From positions 17,091-81,090 of the forward strand of contig CAJNYU010004459.1 of assembly GCA_905331475.1 (NCBI GenBank): DNA of 64,000 nt, in the 5' to 3' direction. This document shows positions 1 to 10,995 of the stretch, piece after piece. The stretch comes from Rotaria socialis (Eukaryota; Rotifera; Eurotatoria; Philodinida; Philodinidae). Numbering within the stretch: position 1 is the first letter of the stretch; each line of letters opens with the position of its first letter. Made by a program: the position numbers and the translations under genes. The notes beneath the pieces were generated by a model, which worked only from the letters and a program-made list of their open reading frames with translations, searched no databases and was not told where the DNA came from.

Positions 1-288
1 TGTAAGATTGATTGTTATCAGGAGGATCTCATTAGCGTTACAAAACCGTAACGTCTGTTGATTATCAATAGATGCGGTTAACTGTATTTGTGTGATGTTA
101 TCTTGTTCGAGTTTGGTCCCATTCAATACTATTGGAACTAAGTGTACCGAAAATATGGATAATTTGTAAGTAGTATTATAACATGTGTGTTTCGATTGCT
201 GTCTAATAAGAATATCATCTTGAGTTTTCAAATTAAAAGCAACGGCCACTCTTATAAAAATTACTAATAAAATCGAAGCAATCATCAT
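1..288 (-). CDS. N-terminal exon of a secreted protein, partial at the left edge
   Basis: From an ATG at 288 the minus strand is open for 96 codons to the window edge. The product starts MMIASILLVIF.., a basic-free hydrophobic stretch ending near AVAF that looks like a signal peptide. It is followed by a polar region with two cysteines and NTT, NGT and NIT sequons, so it is probably an extracellular or membrane-anchored protein. I do not recognise the family. No stop, donor or domain is seen before the edge, so the true length and splicing are unknown. The next feature to the right is a receptor pseudogene on the same strand, with no sign that the two belong together. Confidence 0.45.
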   Translation of the reverse strand, partial: MMIASILLVIFIRVAVAFNLKTQDDILIRQQSKHTCYNTTYKLSIFSVHLVPIVLNGTKLEQDNITQIQLTASIDNQQTLRFCNANEILLITINLT

Positions 289-1579
289 ATTTGTGAATGA
301 ATGATCATGATTAACTTGATTCGACGACTTTCTTCTATACTTAAGAGATTGATGTGTACGAAAAGGCGCACTGATTCATTACTTTGCATCTATATGATAT
401 TCTCACTTCTTAATTCCTAACCTTATTCTAGCTTTCACGTTTGTATTTGACTGACTGAAAGGCTTTGACATTTCCATAGGATAAATTTACAAGGATGCTA
501 TTCTGTGCGCGTTGAGACATATTGACGTCGATCAGAGAAACTCAAAGTTTAATGATTATATAATATGTAGCATTTCGAAAAATACTTATGTTAATCTTCC
601 GAACGTGTTTGACAGTTACACCGAACCAAAAGGCTGCCTTATCAAACAGGGATGGACATCCAACGCAAATTTTACAATGCGGTGTCCGTGACCTTCAAAG
701 CTTATTTGCAGGAAATATTTCTTTACAGCGAGACTACCAATTAAGCCATAAATTGTTAACCTTCATCAATAGTTTGAAAAATATTACATCAATAAAACAA
801 GAAAGAATTAATTTGAATCACATCAAAATTTTGAAAAGTCGACTGATTACATTCATAACAGTTGTCAGTCGGTGAGAAATATTTTGCATCACTTAGAAAA
901 AACATCGAGACATTTATGTTTATAATAAATTGTTCACTTTAATTATTAAACTGCGTCTTACAGAATTAGTGCAACATGAGAGCGAACTATGAATAGCCAC
1001 TCACTTTCTAGATTTACAGCTGTAGTTAAACTCGAGCCAATGATAGGATCACATTGTTTTTAACTTGAGTTATTTGTTGAGCCGACAAGCACGATTGAAT
1101 GTGTTTTTAAGTGAATAAACCCACACCATTTTTAGACTAAAAAACAGATACGGGAGTACAGTATACTATAACGATATTATAAAGAGATTTCAGGATCAAT
1201 AAGATGAATTGGTTCCCTAGTAGATGAGTCGTTGACAGAATTAGCAACGAGACTGGCTCACAAACATCCAACTACAGTCAAACTGTCTAATAAGTAGTCT
1301 TTACTGGCACAATATATGAATATTGACAACGGAAAGTACACATCTACTGTGATCGCCACATAAGAGCATTATAAATCTTTAGCTGCGTTCTTGTTTATTC
1401 ATAAATTACAATGACTCGTTTTTAAACAAATAGCATGTAACAGAGAACCTCGAAATAAACTTAAAAAATCAAATCTTTTCTTGATGAAAACAAAAGATTG
1501 AGCATAGAATGTACCAATAGATAAGAATCTTTTAATTACAATCTTCTGGAATGTAAGTCAGTAATGGTGTTTTCGTTAT
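289..1579. other. Intergenic, no gene recognised
   Basis: AT-rich sequence with no coding signal I trust. The 95-codon plus-strand reading frame at 588-875 has no recognisable domain and no splice context, and I leave it out. Confidence 0.4.
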
Positions 1580-2301
1580 TTATGAAGCTTCTATAGTAGC
1601 AGGATAATGACTCACTTTACGGTAATAATTTTGTCTAAAGAAGATCAAAATCTTAGCTACGCACTGTCCTGACCATGTGTTCAAATAAAATTCAGTCATA
1701 TACACTTTCGATGGATAAACAAAAAGTAACCACGTCACAACAGCTGGCACACTCTGTAGTGTTACTAACATAAACTTTCTAATGAACTCTCCAATTGAAA
1801 TTCCACATTGAAAATACGATTTTGTAGGACTTTTATGCTGACGACAATAGTATACGGAATATAGCTGACTATGTAAGCAATAGGTGGTATAAAAATAAAC
1901 AAATGTGTGTATAAGAGCTTGATAAATGTTTTGATGGACGAACCGTTTTCCGTTCCGTGTCGACCAATGCGACGTGCGAAACCAATCAATGCCGATAAAG
2001 TGCCTATTACATAAGCTGCGAGCCCTGTGACAACATAAAACCAAACGAAAAAGTACGCACAGTCTGTAATTCTGGTACATGATCAAAGTCACAATTGTAG
2101 ACGATCATAGGTGTAGCAGAACCAACAGCAACTACCGAAATTAAGATGATCACGCCGAAAGATCTCCATTGAGTAGCATTTATTTGACTATGGAAGAAAA
2201 CGATTAATCCACGTTCAAATGCAATTCATGCATTCAGCTATATACAGGTATAAACAAGTGTATTGCAGCCAATTTTAGTCACAGCACAATAAAGTATTTG
2301 A
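1580..2301 (-). pseudogene. 7TM (GPCR-like) receptor pseudogene, 5' part cut off at the LINE junction
   Basis: Reading right to left in three frames gives one coherent 7TM protein: a TM3-like end (..CIAFERGLIVFF..), a hydrophobic TM4 segment, VWFYVVTGLAAYV.. (TM5), a basic loop ARRIGRHGTENGSS, LYTHLFIFIPPIAYIV (TM6) and SVPAVVTWLLFVYPSKVYM (TM7), then a short tail. The frame changes at least twice between 2090 and 1765. Two in-frame stops lie in the TM3 region (about 2220-2245). TM1-TM2 are missing because homology ends where the LINE starts near 2302. The layout resembles the lineage-expanded rhodopsin-like receptors of bdelloids (from memory). The gene is clearly broken. Confidence 0.6.
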
Positions 2302-4686
2302 CAGCTCTATGTTCCTAGAGATTTAGAAGAAAATCTTGTCTCTAATGAAATACAGAGAACGATTGCTTTTGCCGACAGAATTAAACGTTTTCATTATTCC
2401 TACCAAAGAAGAACAGATGATTATCGATTCTATGTAAAAGATTATAGTGAATATAATACTGTGCTCCAACTGGGTCTAACTGCAATAGGTCATTCGTGGT
2501 TATCGATCACCAAGTTTTACCCTGGAAATCGTCTAACGTACTGCACGAAATGTTGGTGCTTAGGCCATTTAAGAAATAAATGCAATTCAGAAAACAAATG
2601 TCGAATTTGTCTTGAGAATGTGAGAGTGGATACTCCGCATATGTGTAAAAATGAACCGAAATGTGCTCAATGTGATGGTAATCATCACTCATTAGATAAT
2701 CAATGTCAAGTTATAAAAGAATATAAAGATCAATTAAAAGAGGATGTTGAAGATGCGATACAAAAAGGATTATTACAGCGATTATCACTGCAAGAAAAAT
2801 CACCTATGTTCGAATTTCGTGATCAAGATTTTCCACCATTAACAACAAGTGATAATCATTCTAACAAACGATGGAATATTGCGTTACCACATACAACTGT
2901 CGAGTCGAATTTTTTACGTTCATCTGATACAGAAAAAGCATTTGAATCAATCAATGATAATCTGACAAAGCTTATCGATAGTAACAAACGACTAGAGAAT
3001 AAAATCGATCTATTATCAACAAGTACGAAAACCGTTACGCTCGACACTCAGCTACATCAAGCTGTTCTAGCAGATATCATCAACATTATGAAAGATTTTG
3101 TTCAATATTTTATACCAGCAACGTTAACTTCTGGCAAAAGTGAAAGAATATCGTTGGTGCCTGTGGCGAACGAATACTACAGTCGCTTTCATTTTGGGTC
3201 CTCAAGATTAATAAATGGCTTCCAATTAAATCACCAGGTTCAATTGATTCCAACTTCCCATAATAATAACATCATTAAAACCGATCAACACAGAACGCTA
3301 AGTAGAACATCAAATCTTGATGTACTCGCTAAAGCTTTTTTTCCTGCTTTGCATAATTATTTACTTAATCCTAGAGATGAAGCTATGCACCGGCTGAAAA
3401 CTTGGAATTTTTCAACTAAAGATCAGAAATTAGTACTATCTCTGTTAGACGAATGGTACTCAGGTAGAACCTTGAATACTGTCTTAGAGGAATGGGAACA
3501 GGTTGGAATAGCTTCCTTACGAAATCAAAAAGAATATATAAAGATTTTATGCTATAATGTCGAAGGTTGGGGCACTCGCGCAGTTGAAGCTATTGATTTA
3601 GCGCATGAAGTTCAAGTGTCTGTTTGTATTTTTACAGAAGTAGGAGAGTTGTGGAGCACATGTCGATTACCACATTTTAACAAGTTCTATCAAAAAGATA
3701 CTAACAAGAATGGAGGAGTATGCATAGCAGTAGGGAAGCATCTGAAAGCGACGCGCATCGAGGTTAACATTCCGAACACGGTTATTATTGATATAACAGG
3801 ACTATTGGAGCCAGTTCGTATCATTGGTATTTACTGGCCCACTAGTCAACAGCGTGATCTAGATGAAATTCAGCCGTTTGTAATAGAAGGTACCATTCTA
3901 TCAGGCGACTTTAATGGAACTGTGAAAGAATGGAATAGTCAAATAACTGATAGAAGAGGCGCGAGCGTGAGAGAATGGATAAATGAAAACAATCTCAATT
4001 ATATTACTTCAACGACCAACACGTCTAAGCGCTCCCTACGTAATATAGATTTGTCGTTCTCTAATATGAGTACTATTTCAAGTGAAACATTATGTTCTGG
4101 CACTAGTGATCATTGGCCGATTTTGCTATCATGCGAGAACATTTCTTTCGACACAAACGTTTTTTTCCCTCATACAAATTGGAAGATATTTGAAGCAGTA
4201 TTAGCTCTATTACAAATATTCTGGATGGAAGAACAAAAGAAAAATAGTGCAGATGAATGGTATAAGCAATATATTCGATTCATCGCGGCAGTCAAAAACA
4301 GAGTGACTCATTGGAACGAGAGAGATAAATATAAACCATCGTTACCGGCTTATATCATCGAAAAATTAAAAGAAATACGAAAAGTGAGAAATAGATATTA
4401 TCATTCGAGACATAAAGGAGTTTTTAGTGAGGAAACGAGGGTGCTTTTACGCACCATGACAAGAGAATCAAAAGTTGATATAGCAAAACATAAAAATACT
4501 CAATGGCAAAATTTTTTATTTAACATTCAAACGCCGTACGATAAAGCAGATAAAGCGTTTTGGGCACACTTATCTCGCATATGCAAATCGCGTTCGCTGC
4601 CTTTCTATAAACTATCAGAGGGCACTAAAATAATATCAACACACGAAGGAATCACAAACGAATTATTCCAGTACTACAGTGAATAG
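2302..4686 (+). pseudogene. LINE ORF: CCHC zinc knuckles plus APE endonuclease
   Basis: The start at 2461 is only a GTG inside a longer open frame that reaches back to 2302, so the true N-terminus is lost. Cysteine-rich knuckles occur at 2545-2705 (CTKCWCLGHLRNKC, then CRICLENV..MC and CAQCDGNHHSLDNQC). The endonuclease begins near 3547 with LCYNVEGWG, and shows GDFNGTVKEWN and the terminal SDHWPILLSC catalytic motif. A linker rich in K/E/R follows, then a TAG at 4684. The protein continues in the same frame beyond it, so this stop is probably a decay mutation. Gag and endonuclease share one frame, unlike elements with two separate ORFs. Confidence 0.8.
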
Positions 4687-6173
4687 TTCAAAGTACCTGC
4701 AGTGGATTCTTCTAATGAACACGAAGACCAGATTGATAGGAAGTATAAATAGTTGATGAATAGATTATCAGTGTTGAATGATAGAGTAGAAAAAACTAGC
4801 ACTACTGAAATTACTCGTATAATTAAAACCTTAAAGCCTAAGAAATCAGCAGGCTTTGACTCCGTGTCAAACTTTATAATTAAAAAACTTCCTCCAAGTT
4901 ACATCGAGTGCTTAGCTAACTGCTTCAATACATGGTTAAACGAGTGTCGTTATCCAGATGACTAGAAAATTGCAAAAATCATTACTCTAAATAATTTGAA
5001 ATCGGGTATCCCAAAGTGTGAGCAAACCCGTCCAATTTCCTTGTTAGCTACACATTCAAAGCTGTTTGAAAAAGTGCTTTTACTAAGAATTAGGCACTGG
5101 GCTGAAACAAATCGTTTAGTACCGCCAGAACAATATGGTTTCCGCCCAAAATGTCTTCTACCAACTCGAGTACTCTCGATATATCAGGAAGTGAAAAACA
5201 ACATGGCAGCTAATATTCCGACGCTTGCCCTATATGTTGATTACCAAAAGGCTTATGATCGTGTATGGCATGCTGCTCTCCTCTGTAAACTAGAAAAAAA
5301 TGAGTATGCCTCTCAACTTATTAAAAATGACTAATAGTTGGTTAAAAGAGTATAAATATAGGACTGCCGCAGGGTAGTAGTCTTAGTCCGTATTTATTTA
5401 TAGTGTTTCACTCAGATCTGACAAATTATCTAGGAGTTCACTCATGTCATTTATTTGCAGATGACTTGTGTGTATTGATTAAACCGCCAATAATGAAAAA
5501 ATTAGGCTCGATGATTGACTACTTAGAAAAAGAAGGTACAAGAGTTTGTAATCAGGTTTTTATGTACTCAAAAAAGTGGAAACAACCGTTAAATGTTTCT
5601 AAAACTGTAGTACAATTATTTCATACACAAGTTAACAGACCGATCGTAAACGTAACAATAGACGGTAACAAAATCGAGGTAGTCAAAGAATTCAAATACC
5701 TAGGATTTACTTGGACGGATAAACTTTCGTTGAAACCAACAGTCGATAAAATCATAGGAAATATTCAGAGATCGCTAGGAAAACTGAAATGGATAAAGTC
5801 TGGTCGCAAAATGTCATGTAAAGCGCTTCGTCAATGTTTCTTCGCGTACACTTTCCCGCGTTTCGCGTGGCTATTTCCCGTTTTTCCTCTCCTCCCAGTA
5901 TCTCAACAACATGTATTAGAACAAAAATTCCGTGTTGGTCTTCGGTTGGTGCATCGTTGGCCCTTCATTTCTGCGCATAATCTGGTAAAAGTCACTTCTG
6001 AACAGCCCTTACAATTTTATGTTAAAAAATATATTCAACGCAGATTGAAAACCATGTTCATAACTGAACTTGGTTCTTCTGCCTTCTATGAAGATTTTTC
6101 GCACGCGCCGTGTACGGCAATTGAAAGATCGACACGAGTCGTTCCTTTTAACGTGGTTGAATTTTGTTGATGC
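4687..6173 (+). pseudogene. LINE reverse transcriptase, broken
   Basis: Reading on from the endonuclease frame, TAG stops occur at 4684, 4750 and 4963. Between and after them are RT blocks: KPKKSAGFDSVSN, RPISLLATHSKLFEK, PPEQYGFRP and ALYVDYQKAYDRVWH. Near 5320-5370 the frame shifts. The expected region before GLPQGSSLSP is shortened, so bases were lost as well. The catalytic block LFADDLCVLI and the KEFKYLGFTW motif follow in the 5403-6173 frame, ending at TGA 6171-6173. No RNase H domain is seen. The element cannot encode an active enzyme as it stands. Confidence 0.8.
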
Positions 6174-6480
6174 GAATTAGTATCATGGAAAGATGCGTAA
6201 ATGTACTGCTTTACGCAAATTTATTTTTCCTTTTTTTTCTCTCTCCTTCGTTCTTTTAGTTTGTTCTTCCTTTTTCTAGCTGTTCGATGTACTCACGTAT
6301 CTTCGCTGCTGCTTATCATCAGTACTTCTCTTTCCTTTCTTTTTTTCACATTTTAATCGATTTTTCATTNCGCAAATTTCTTCTTCCTTTTTTTCTCTCG
6401 TTCGTTCTTTTAGTTTGTTCTTTTTTTTTCACATTTTAATCGATTTTTCATTTATTTACTCTCCAAATATCCCTTCAAGC
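6174..6480 (+). repeat. LINE 3' tail with partial tandem duplication and an ambiguous base
   Basis: T- and TC-rich 3' region. The block beginning CGCAAATT..TCTCTC..CGTTCTTTTAGTTTG at about 6215 recurs at 6371, and CACATTTTAATCGATTTTTC occurs at both about 6347 and 6430. The single N at 6370 sits at the junction of the two copies, so the repeat number may be an assembly artefact. Confidence 0.6.
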
Positions 6481-6720
6481 GAAAATTGGTACGCAGCATA
6501 ATATATTATTGGCACAAATTGTAACGCGTTGCTTAAAATGATGTGGTTTTCGCTTATACATCTATATTTCTCTTTTCTACATGTAAGCACTTCCGAGTGT
6601 TACACTTATGAGCATAAAAAAATACACTGGCTTTACGAGGTTTTACGGCTGATATACGGTGTCCGTGTATGGCTGTAATACTGACCCTGTTAAAGCGCCT
6701 TAATTCGGCTTAAAACGGCC

Positions 6721-8849
6721 GGTTTATGGTGGTCCGTTTTGATCGACCTGGGTTGTTCAACACATATCGATGTTTTTGATAAGATTATATTAAAGTATTG
6801 GGCAAGTTGACATCTATCGATTCCATTTCAATTCTTACCCGTAAACCGAATAGCTGTTCAACTGTTCATTCCAGATTCACAACAATTAGAATCATGTCCG
6901 TTATCCTGCAGAAAGTATGGCAGATGCATTCGATACGTAAATAAACAGTTTTCTTATTTTTGTCAATGTGATCAAGGTTATTCGGGTATTCAATGTGAGT
7001 TTCAAGAAAATTGTTCGTGTTCATCGGATTCATTTTGTCATACTTCATCAATTTGCATTTGTCTTATACACAAACATGCTTCAATTTGTTATTTAAAACT
7101 TTCAATTTGTCAATTATTAAGTAGTACCTGCGAAAATGATGGAATTTGCGTTCCTATCGACCCAGGTCAAACAATCAGGCAGTAAGATCTTGTATGATCA
7201 TACCTCTGATCCGGTATGATCGTATAAGATCAGATGAAATCATACAAGGAATCGTAAAGCCTGATCATCGTATCAATTCGTATTGTAAGATTTCTGTAAG
7301 ATTCTTATCAGATCTTACAAGAATCTTATGTCCTGATAAGATCTTATACGAATCTTACAATACGAATGGATACGATGATCTGACTTTACAATTTTTTGTA
7401 TGATTTCATCTGATCTTACAAGAATACCGTCTGATTGTTTCACATGGGGATGATCACATTGTTCGTAACAAGTTTACATGTCTATGTAAGGGAAGTTTTT
7501 ATGGAAGTAGATGTGAAAATTCGAAAAGTGAAATTGATGTTAACGTTGATGAAGAAACATTTGAACAAACGACGGCTATGTTTATACATTTTATTACTGT
7601 ATTTGAAAATGTTCAACATCAACGTATAACAACACTGAAAAAGATGAAATATGACGAAAGTACAATAGAACTTTTTGTCACTCATTCATTTCATATTGTC
7701 ATTGGTGAATTACTCAATAAAAGTTATTATTTACTTGTATCAAGAGAAGCATCTATTGAATCAGAATACATCCAAACTGAATTTTTGCCAAATCACCGAT
7801 GTATTTTTTTACGTGAGTTATTGAACAAAACTTTTCGTTCGTATCCTCGCCTTCGCCGTATCAAATATTATCCTCTTTTATGTCGAAAAAATCAACAACT
7901 GAAATGTTTCTATGATGAAAACTACATGTGTATATGTGATTTAGATCGATTTTCGAATTGTTTCACATTCCATCATTCCAGCACTTACAATTGCCAAGAT
8001 CACAATGATTGTGAGAACGGTGGTCAATATTTTCAAGGCAATGCTACATGTCCGAGTGTAATGTATGAGTTTGTCCGGAATGTTATTACGGAGCGAAGTG
8101 TCAATTTTCAACCAGTGGTTTGTTTTGTCACTTGAGTTTCTTCTTAGATATGACTCTTCAAGTTCTTTTGACTTCAAATGATTGGCTCGATGCGTGTGTG
8201 TCAGTCGAACGAATATTTGCTGTTATTAAAAGGGTCAACTTTGACAAACGTAAGAGTAAAACAATAGCCAAATGTATAGCTTTACGTATTGTCCCCTTTA
8301 ACACCTATAGCACATCTGCATATTCGTCTGCATCGCCAATTGATTGATGATAATGATCTTGTTGAACAACGAACATGGCGTTTCGTTCGATGTTCTTATT
8401 CAATCAATATTTTCAATTCATTTATTATTCTCTGTCATTTCCTTATTCCGTTTACTATCAATTTAATTTCTACTATATTCATTATCATTTTTATAGCTCG
8501 TTCTCGGTTTAATCTACAACCCGGAATCACATTTACACAACATTTAGAATTAAAATTCAAACAAAATAAACATCATTTCATAGCATCTTGTGCATTGGTG
8601 TTATTAGCATTGCCACGTTTGATCACATCGTTGACTAGAGGATGTATGAAAACACCACGGAATTCATGGTTATTTCTTTTCGGTTATTTAATTTCATTTT
8701 TATCATCGACGATTAAATTTTTCGCCTATATTTTACCTTGGAAAATCTACAAAGATGAATTCAAAAATGTCATGAAAACAAGCATGAGAACATTGCGCAT
8801 GACCAACATTCGTAAGCATTTGTTTCATGATTTGACTGGCTTAAACTAA
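6721..8849 (+). pseudogene. EGF-repeat / 7TM receptor pseudogene, split by a MITE
   Basis: Plus-strand frames give CPLSCRKYGRCIRY..YFCQCDQGYSGIQC, an EGF-like repeat, followed by further cysteine-rich repeats. After a 0.27-kb insertion at 7170-7440 come CLCKGSFYGSRC and a long polar ectodomain, then CENGG. A frameshift near 8060 leads into CPECYYGAKCQFSTSG. A 7TM region follows: WLDACVSVERIFAVIK (TM3/DRY-like), a frame change near 8300, then IPFTINLISTIFIII, SCALVLLALPRLI and FLFGYLISFLSSTI to a tail ending at 8849. TM1-TM2 appear deleted and an in-frame stop lies near 6808. EGF ectodomain plus rhodopsin-like 7TM is a combination I associate with bdelloids. It is not functional as read. Confidence 0.65.
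7170..7440. mobile_element. Fold-back MITE inside the EGF/7TM pseudogene
   Basis: Both ends carry the inverted motif AAACAATCAG (left at about 7170, right as CTGATTGTTT ending near 7440). The arms pair over much of their length; for example GATCAGATGAAATCATAC near 7232 is complementary to GTATGATTTCATCTGATC near 7400. There is no coding capacity. The host EGF frame is interrupted exactly here. Target duplication is unclear. Confidence 0.6.
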
Positions 8850-9309
8850 ACATTTATAATTCTACGAAGAGAAATTAAGTACTTCTTTTGGTTTGATTCT
8901 AATAAATGAAAGTTTATTCATCATTTATATGTAGTTAAAGTCCTGATCTGTCTATCGTTGACATCTCGAAATACTATAGTGTCTGTGGTAGCAATAGTAC
9001 CAACTCAACTCAATTCTATTTTATATAATCACACAGATATGCATCCTTGTGCAATATTTATGTACTGCCATGATTAGAGAAGTGCAATCTATATGTCCTA
9101 TGCATATGATATGACTGTATATTTGATACATCCCATCTTATCTATCCGTAGTGTAGATTTCGCTGCGACAGAAAAAAGAAGGGCATAACAGATGTGCTAA
9201 CAACAATCAGGGAAAAGCACATAGCGTTATAAAATAACTGATTAGTAAACAAGTTTATAATTTTTCGAAAAAGTCTTGACAACGATAAAATTGAGTTCAT
9301 TTTTGTTGA
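8850..9309. other. Intergenic, no gene recognised
   Basis: AT-rich spacer between the receptor pseudogene and the phosphoglycerate-mutase-like gene. I see no coding or RNA signal, only presumed promoter and 5' UTR for the latter. Confidence 0.4.
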
Positions 9310-10410
9310 ATGGCAACCAATACAATAAAAAATTCTTCTGATTGTGCTAAATGTGCTATTTGTCGATGCCGTTGTTGCATAAATAAACGTACGAAATGTT
9401 CACGAGTAAAAAAAACTCTTATTCAATCAGATATAAAATTAAATGATCATGAACGACGTTGCTGTCTAATTCTGGTACGACATGGAATCAGCCAAGATGA
9501 AATTGATAAGCGTTTTTCCGGATGGAATGATTGTGATTTATCAACTATTGGCAATGAACAAATGCATCGAACAGGTCAAGCTCTTCATCAAGCAAAACTT
9601 TCCGTCGACATCTGTTTTACTAGTGTACTTAAACGTGCAGCTAAATCCTTATTTATTATCCAAGAAGAAATGGATTATCTGTGGTTACCAGTCTATAATA
9701 CATGGCGACTTAATGATCGTATGTTAGGCAATCTAACGGGTTTTAATCGCGATAGAGCCGATGCTTTATTTGGTCAAAATCAAATAAAAGAATGGCTCAC
9801 TCGACCAGAATTAGCACCACCGTTACTCGAAGAATCAAATGCATTGCATCCGCAATCGAATTATAAATATCATCACATATCTTCTATTGTTCCATCAACA
9901 GAAACACTTTCTGATGTTCGAAAGCGACTTTTACCATTTTTTTATGATCAATTATTGAGCAATTTATATCTTGGTAAAAATATTATTCTTGTCACACATG
10001 AAGATATAGTAAAAGCAATTATTCGCCTTATGAATAACTATGTCGTAGATGACTTTGTCAATTATGCAGTACCAATAGGAATACCTATTGTCTTTGAATT
10101 CTCATTAAATACTAATGAATTTATCAATCGTTATTATCTTTCATCGACATTACTGGAAAACAATACCGATAATCAACATCAATTATTTCCGACAGGATTT
10201 GATAATAATAAAATAAAACCAACCAAAGAATTCCCTGTATTAAATTTTGATTCGAAAACATCTAAATTACAAACGGATCTTGATATTAAAGCAAATTCAA
10301 TAGATCAAATATATCCATCTATTGATCAACAACAAGAGGACAAGACGCTTAAATTTTCAATGCTGTCAACTACTGATATTGCATCGTATCAATCTGATAT
10401 ATTGAAGTAA
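9310..10410 (+). CDS. Phosphoglycerate-mutase-like histidine phosphatase family protein, divergent
   Basis: A single intact exon of 366 codons. Residues about 52-275 follow the cofactor-dependent phosphoglycerate mutase fold: LVRHGIS with the nucleophile His58, RFSGWNDCDLSTIG, TSVLKRA, WRLNDRMLGNLTG, STETLSDVRKRLLPFF, LVTHEDIVKAII with the second His230, and PIGIPIVFEF. Two catalytic-site changes stand out. The usual Glu of the LNER motif is Asp136, and the usual HGN after the second His is HED. The N-terminus has a dense Cys cluster (CAKCAICRCRCC) and the last 90 residues are a polar N/Q/D-rich tail; neither is typical of glycolytic mutase. It could be a phosphatase, a weakly active mutase or a pseudoenzyme. 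Confidence 0.8.
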   Translation: MATNTIKNSSDCAKCAICRCRCCINKRTKCSRVKKTLIQSDIKLNDHERRCCLILVRHGISQDEIDKRFSGWNDCDLSTIGNEQMHRTGQALHQAKLSVDICFTSVLKRAAKSLFIIQEEMDYLWLPVYNTWRLNDRMLGNLTGFNRDRADALFGQNQIKEWLTRPELAPPLLEESNALHPQSNYKYHHISSIVPSTETLSDVRKRLLPFFYDQLLSNLYLGKNIILVTHEDIVKAIIRLMNNYVVDDFVNYAVPIGIPIVFEFSLNTNEFINRYYLSSTLLENNTDNQHQLFPTGFDNNKIKPTKEFPVLNFDSKTSKLQTDLDIKANSIDQIYPSIDQQQEDKTLKFSMLSTTDIASYQSDILK

Positions 10411-10700
10411 TTTTAATTTGATATCAGAAAAGAATTTCATCATTATCTATATAGTCAATCGAATCAGAACGATAGTGAATTCATTCCAAATGGCAATGCG
10501 TTTTCAGAGAATGCTAATGTGGCTACTTCAATAAAGAAAGATAAAAATTGTTGCACATCATCTTTTTCAAAATAAATGAAGAAACAATCTCTATGTAGCA
10601 TCTGAGTAGGTTATCATATTTATATTGCTACTGTGAATTGTCATTTTTCTAAATTCATACATTTAATTGCAATACATAACTAGGTAGTAATAGCATGCTT

Positions 10701-10995
10701 ATGGCTGGCAGCAATTCTCAAGCTGATAGTATGGGGAAGCAGGGTGCAGTTGAATTAGTTGAAAGTGAATTTGCTGAACTGACAGCTACGGTAAGTTTTT
10801 GAAACAGTATCTAACTATCTTGATACTTTATCGAAAAAATAAAAAGAGTGTGTATTATGTCAGAGAAATGCAGACTGCGAATCTACCAGGAACGCAAAAG
10901 TCTTCTGCAATTGTCTTCATACGAAATTGACATCATTGGTAGTAGACTCGGTCCTCTTTGATATACTTCTTACTATTAGTCAATACTCTAAATAA
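10701..10995 (+). CDS. Possible small two-exon gene, unknown
   Basis: ATG at 10701 opens MAGSNSQADSMGKQGAVE.. to a good donor (GTAAGT at 10791). A 73-bp AT-rich intron ends in TCAG at 10863. Joining 10701-10790 to 10864-10995 keeps the frame open for 73 residues to TAA. The second exon is also open in another frame, so splicing phase alone does not prove it. There is no recognisable domain. It may be a remnant exon pair of a decayed gene. Confidence 0.25.

Larger units (their letters stand above)
2302..6480 (+). mobile_element. 5'-truncated, mutated APE-type LINE (non-LTR retrotransposon)
   Basis: A continuous frame runs from 2302, with no start codon at its head, through a gag-like zinc-knuckle region into an apurinic-type endonuclease. 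A reverse transcriptase follows, interrupted by stops and a frameshift. After the last ORF comes a T-rich 3' region (6171-6480) with short internal duplications. The order gag - EN - RT without RNase H fits the Jockey/CR1/I-like group; the clade is inference. The element lies between two receptor pseudogenes. Target-site duplications were not identified, and the 5' truncation fits ordinary LINE insertion. Confidence 0.85.

Noticed and set aside
588-875. 95-codon plus ORF
   Set aside because: No domain, no splice or homology cue, AT-rich background of this size produces such frames.
4684-4965. In-frame TAG codons as evidence for stop-codon reassignment
   Set aside because: The spliced host genes end normally and use TAA or TGA; the TAGs occur only in a decaying LINE that also has a frameshift.
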